From an uncultured Clostridium sp. (GTDB lineage: Bacteria; Bacillota; Clostridia; TANB77; CAG-508): 7,993 bases of DNA. Positions within the stretch are counted from its first letter, which is position 1; the number at the start of each line of letters is the position of its first letter. Shown in pieces: positions 6,183 to 7,993 of this stretch. Location: the NCBI GenBank assembly GCA_900556455.1, contig USOV01000038.1:1-7993 (forward strand). The letters are read 5' to 3'. Below the pieces are notes generated by a model. That model was not told the DNA's origin, did not search any database, and saw nothing but the letters and a program-made list of their open reading frames with translations. The translations under genes and the position numbers were made by a program.

Positions 6183-7484
6183 CTATTTATTTTTATCCAA
6201 CCATTTATCAAATTCATCATAAGTTTTTTGCCCATGTCTAATGTCATTCATGAATTGATTAGCTTCTTTCTTCCACTGTTCATAAGCTTCTCGAGAATAT
6301 ATATCAGGATGTCTACTTAATAGAGTAGCTTTTTTTGAATATATACTTCTATATTTTCCATAAGCAGGTTCCTTTGTTTCTTTTCTTTTTTGAGATAGTT
6401 GATTTCCAACATCTTTACAACTTTTATTTTGAGAATAAATGTTATCACAATAATATGTGTTTGATTTAGTTGTTGTAAAATATCTATGACAATTTTTACA
6501 TTGTCTAATCATGACAGCATTATTCAATACAATATTATATAGAAAAATATAAAACATAGTATATATATTAGTAGTAATAATACCATAACCACTACAAATT
6601 TTTGAACCGTTTGCATCGAATTTTCTGATTTTTTCTATTAATTCTGTAGTATCTTTATGTTTTAAATATTCTAAATCTGTAGAAGGATAATAAAAATTAA
6701 ATAGTCCTTTATGATAATAACTTTGCGAAAAGTCATCTAAATCTTTATGATTTTGTTCATAGAAAACATAAAATTTCTGCTTTAAAGTAAGAGATTCTAG
6801 AGCTTGACTATTATTATAACCATATAAAAAATCAACGAATTTTTTAAATAGGTTTTGAATTTGAACAATATTTTTTCTAGAATTTTCATAAACTTTTACG
6901 GCAAGTGAAATTATTAATTTTATATCTGTTAATTCGTCTATTTCTAAATTTTCTAAATCTTCTTCAGACAAACTATCTATAAACATTCCAAAATATTTTG
7001 TAAAAAATACAAAAAAATTGTTAAATTTACTAAAATCAAAATTTAAGAATTCTGCTAATGTTTCTCCACTATAATCAAGAATAGCATTTGAATCGATAAC
7101 TAAATATCCTGATAAATTATCTATATCATCATCAGTAGTTAGGCATCTTAATGCATTAGGAGCTTTATAGTCTACATCAAAGCATTTAGCCTTATATTCT
7201 TTTGCAAGTTTTTTAATTTCATCATCAGAATTTAATTCAATTACTTTAGCTAAAAATTCATTATCAATTTCTTCATTGTGCTTTAATTTTTCTTGATCTT
7301 CTTTGCTATAGTTTTCAGATATATATTTCTCTGTATCATCTGCAGAATTTACTCTATCAGAAAAAGCAACAGGAATACGATATTTATTAGGTGTATATAA
7401 AATTGATTTTAGTTCTAATCCTAAAAGCTTACCATCTATAAGCGATGTAATTTTTATTTCTTTATTAAAGTCAGTTCTTTTCAT
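6183..7484 (-). CDS. DUF6076-like protein with C-terminal zinc-finger motif
   Basis: The 433-residue product has an acidic N-terminal half without recognisable catalytic motifs and a C-terminal Cys cluster, CKNCHRYF then YYC and SC (Cys329, Cys332, Cys346, Cys356; C-X2-C-X13-C-X9-C), followed by a basic helical tail ending YDEFDKWLDKNK. This layout matches the DUF6076-type proteins common in Clostridial mobile elements and resembles CGNR-like treble-clef fingers that bind nucleic acid. No activity is established, and the family name is from memory. Possible roles are a phage sensor, a partner or inhibitor of the HEPN protein, or a regulator. A TTG at 7496 is in frame, but ATG 7484 has GGAG (7494-7491) 6 bases upstream and is preferred. 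It is the first gene of the leftward operon, with a leader of about 98 bases. Confidence 0.72.
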   Translation of the reverse strand: MKRTDFNKEIKITSLIDGKLLGLELKSILYTPNKYRIPVAFSDRVNSADDTEKYISENYSKEDQEKLKHNEEIDNEFLAKVIELNSDDEIKKLAKEYKAKCFDVDYKAPNALRCLTTDDDIDNLSGYLVIDSNAILDYSGETLAEFLNFDFSKFNNFFVFFTKYFGMFIDSLSEEDLENLEIDELTDIKLIISLAVKVYENSRKNIVQIQNLFKKFVDFLYGYNNSQALESLTLKQKFYVFYEQNHKDLDDFSQSYYHKGLFNFYYPSTDLEYLKHKDTTELIEKIRKFDANGSKICSGYGIITTNIYTMFYIFLYNIVLNNAVMIRQCKNCHRYFTTTKSNTYYCDNIYSQNKSCKDVGNQLSQKRKETKEPAYGKYRSIYSKKATLLSRHPDIYSREAYEQWKKEANQFMNDIRHGQKTYDEFDKWLDKNK

Positions 7485-7508
7485 TAATTTCTCCAATCTG
7501 ACAATTTA

Positions 7509-7553
7509 TTTTATTAAAGTCTTAAAAACTATTGTTTTCAAACTTTAATAAAA
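7509..7553. repeat. 11-bp perfect inverted repeat in the leftward 5' leader
   Basis: TTTTATTAAAG (7509-7519) is inverted as CTTTAATAAAA (7543-7553) with a 23-base spacer. In the leftward transcript it could fold into an A-U stem just ahead of the DUF6076-like ribosome site (7494-7491). No U-run follows, so it is not a standard terminator. It could instead bind a regulator on DNA. Confidence 0.55.
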
Positions 7554-7566
7554 TTCAAAAATAGTC

Positions 7567-7595
7567 TTTACATTGTTAACTATTGATATTATAAT
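7567..7595 (+). promoter_or_regulatory. Sigma-A promoter of xis and replication genes
   Basis: TTTACA (7567-7572) and a perfect TATAAT (7590-7595) are separated by 17 bases, giving a start near 7602. One arm of the 7576-7622 inverted repeat lies in the spacer and the other just downstream of the start, the classical positions for repressor binding. Confidence 0.8.
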
Positions 7596-7622
7596 TCAAT
7601 TGTTGACAAAGTCAATAGTTAA
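7576..7622. promoter_or_regulatory. Operator-like 11-bp inverted repeat spanning both promoters
   Basis: TTAACTATTGA (7576-7586) is perfectly inverted as TCAATAGTTAA (7612-7622), 25 bases apart. The core AACTATTG also occurs a third time at 7527-7534. A smaller palindrome, TTGAC-AAA-GTCAA (7603-7615), overlaps the right arm. The arms sit in the spacer of one promoter and over the -35 box of the other, so a bound regulator could switch both. The regulator is not evident in this window. Confidence 0.65.
7588..7615 (-). promoter_or_regulatory. Divergent promoter of the cargo-int operon
   Basis: On the minus strand, TTGACT (7615-7610) and TATAAT (7593-7588) are separated by 16 bases. Its -10 box overlaps that of the rightward promoter (7590-7595), so the two polymerase complexes should exclude each other. 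Its -35 region is covered by the right arm of the operator repeat. Confidence 0.65.
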
Positions 7623-7647
7623 ATTCAAAAAACAGGGGGGGATAACT

Positions 7648-7848
7648 ATGGAATTACAAAAAGTACAAAGAGCGACACTAACAATGAAAGAAGCAGCAGA
7701 GTATTTAGGAATATCTTATTGGTTAATTAATCAATTAGTAAGAAGAAAACAAATACCATGCTCAAAAGTTGGTGGAAAATTTCTATTTAGAATTCAAGTA
7801 TTAGACGAATATCTAAGTAGAAAAGAAAAAGAATCAATTAAATATTAA
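7648..7848 (+). CDS. xis: Excisionase-family HTH DNA-binding protein (Xis-like)
   Basis: The 66-residue product is a small winged helix-turn-helix protein of the HTH_17/excisionase family. TMKEAAEYLGISYWLINQLVRR (about residues 12-33) forms the HTH, IPCSKVGGKFLFR the wing, and VLDEYLSRKE the closing helix. Such proteins bend DNA at the element ends and bias the integrase toward excision; some also regulate transcription. The AT-rich in-frame ATG at 7573 lies inside the promoter, before the predicted start point. ATG 7648 has a G-run site (7635-7641) 6 bases upstream and is the true start. It is the first gene of the rightward operon and faces away from int, an arrangement seen in satellites where xis is activated on induction. 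Confidence 0.87.
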   Translation: MELQKVQRATLTMKEAAEYLGISYWLINQLVRRKQIPCSKVGGKFLFRIQVLDEYLSRKEKESIKY

Positions 7849-7874
7849 TTGAAAGAAAGCGAGGAAAGGAGGCT

Positions 7875-7993
7875 ATGTATGAAATACCGTGGTTTAAAAC
7901 AGAAACTACAATATTTTCAAACAGGAAAATTCAAATAATTCTAAAACTTCCTGAAGGAGACACTTATTTTAGAGTGTGGATTCAATTAATTGC
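7875..7993 (+). CDS. Phage-type replisome organizer, N-terminal fragment (runs off window)
   Basis: The frame from ATG 7875 stays open to the window edge and reads IPWFKTETTIFSNRKIQII then LKLPEGDTYFRVWIQLIA. This matches the N-terminal domain of phage replisome organizers (the common form is W-K-T-IF---KI--I--LPEGD----W--LL), which bind the replication origin and load the helicase. At 39 residues only the start of the protein is visible. AGGAGG (7867-7872) is just 2 bases from this ATG; a second ATG at 7879 has better spacing but its frame stops after 18 codons. Initiation at 7875 may use GAGG at 7861-7864, or be weak. It follows xis by 26 bases and is probably co-transcribed. Confidence 0.75.
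   Translation, partial: MYEIPWFKTETTIFSNRKIQIILKLPEGDTYFRVWIQLI

Larger units (their letters stand above)
3374..7993. mobile_element. Left part of an integrated element (satellite, prophage or ICE-like), right end outside window
   Basis: The span holds a tyrosine integrase at its left edge pointing outward, an accessory gene pair, a divergent promoter/operator region, an excisionase-type HTH gene and the start of a phage-type replisome organizer. This int/cargo/control/xis/rep order is typical of small integrating elements with their own replication, such as phage-inducible satellites or small prophages. The left boundary is placed only approximately, between the terminator ending at 3373 and the integrase stop at 3632. 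The two cargo genes look more AT-rich than the integrase, which fits separate origins. No right attachment site, capsid or conjugation gene can be seen here, so the element type is open. Confidence 0.75.

Noticed and set aside
3374..7993. CRISPR array or transposase/insertion sequence
   Set aside because: No regularly spaced direct repeats of CRISPR length and no transposase-like coding sequence were seen; the only recombinase is the tyrosine integrase.

Overview
The window is AT-rich DNA from a low-GC Gram-positive bacterium, most likely a Clostridia-like Bacillota. This rests on the A/T-biased codons, strong AGGAGG/GGGG ribosome binding sites, canonical sigma-A promoters, and gene families typical of that group (YegS/DgkB-like lipid kinase, small bacterial PH protein, YHYH-motif surface protein, Xis-like HTH, replisome organizer). 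No species call can be defended.

Region 1 (1-3373) looks chromosomal. It starts with the 5' half of a leftward tRNA-Pro, then a rightward diacylglycerol-kinase-family gene, a leftward tRNA-Arg(ACG) with its own promoter and terminator, and a rightward initiator tRNA-fMet with a near-consensus promoter and a terminator. After these come a small PH-domain gene with a terminator, a decayed YHYH-motif exported-protein gene spread over three reading frames, and a small two-helix membrane protein of unknown function that ends at a strong terminator.

Region 2 (about 3374-7993, running off the right edge) is the left part of an integrated mobile element. A 257-base non-coding segment rich in inverted repeats is followed by a leftward tyrosine integrase. 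Upstream of the integrase, on the same strand and apparently in one operon, are an ApeA-like HEPN-domain protein and a DUF6076-like zinc-finger protein. A compact divergent promoter region then drives, rightward, a 66-residue excisionase-type HTH protein and the start of a phage-type replisome organizer. The order (int leftward, two cargo genes, operator region, xis, replication) resembles a phage satellite, small prophage or replicating integrative element. No lysogeny repressor is visible where one would be expected.

The main item of interest is the tightly coupled DUF6076-like/ApeA-like pair. The second gene's ribosome binding site overlaps the first gene's stop codon. The ApeA-like protein carries a C-terminal R-X4-H motif of HEPN ribonucleases, so the pair is a candidate anti-phage (abortive infection) module carried between the integrase and the control region. 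Expression is probably set at 7560-7622, where the two divergent promoters have overlapping -10 boxes and an eight-base motif (AACTATTG) lies in or next to them in three copies.
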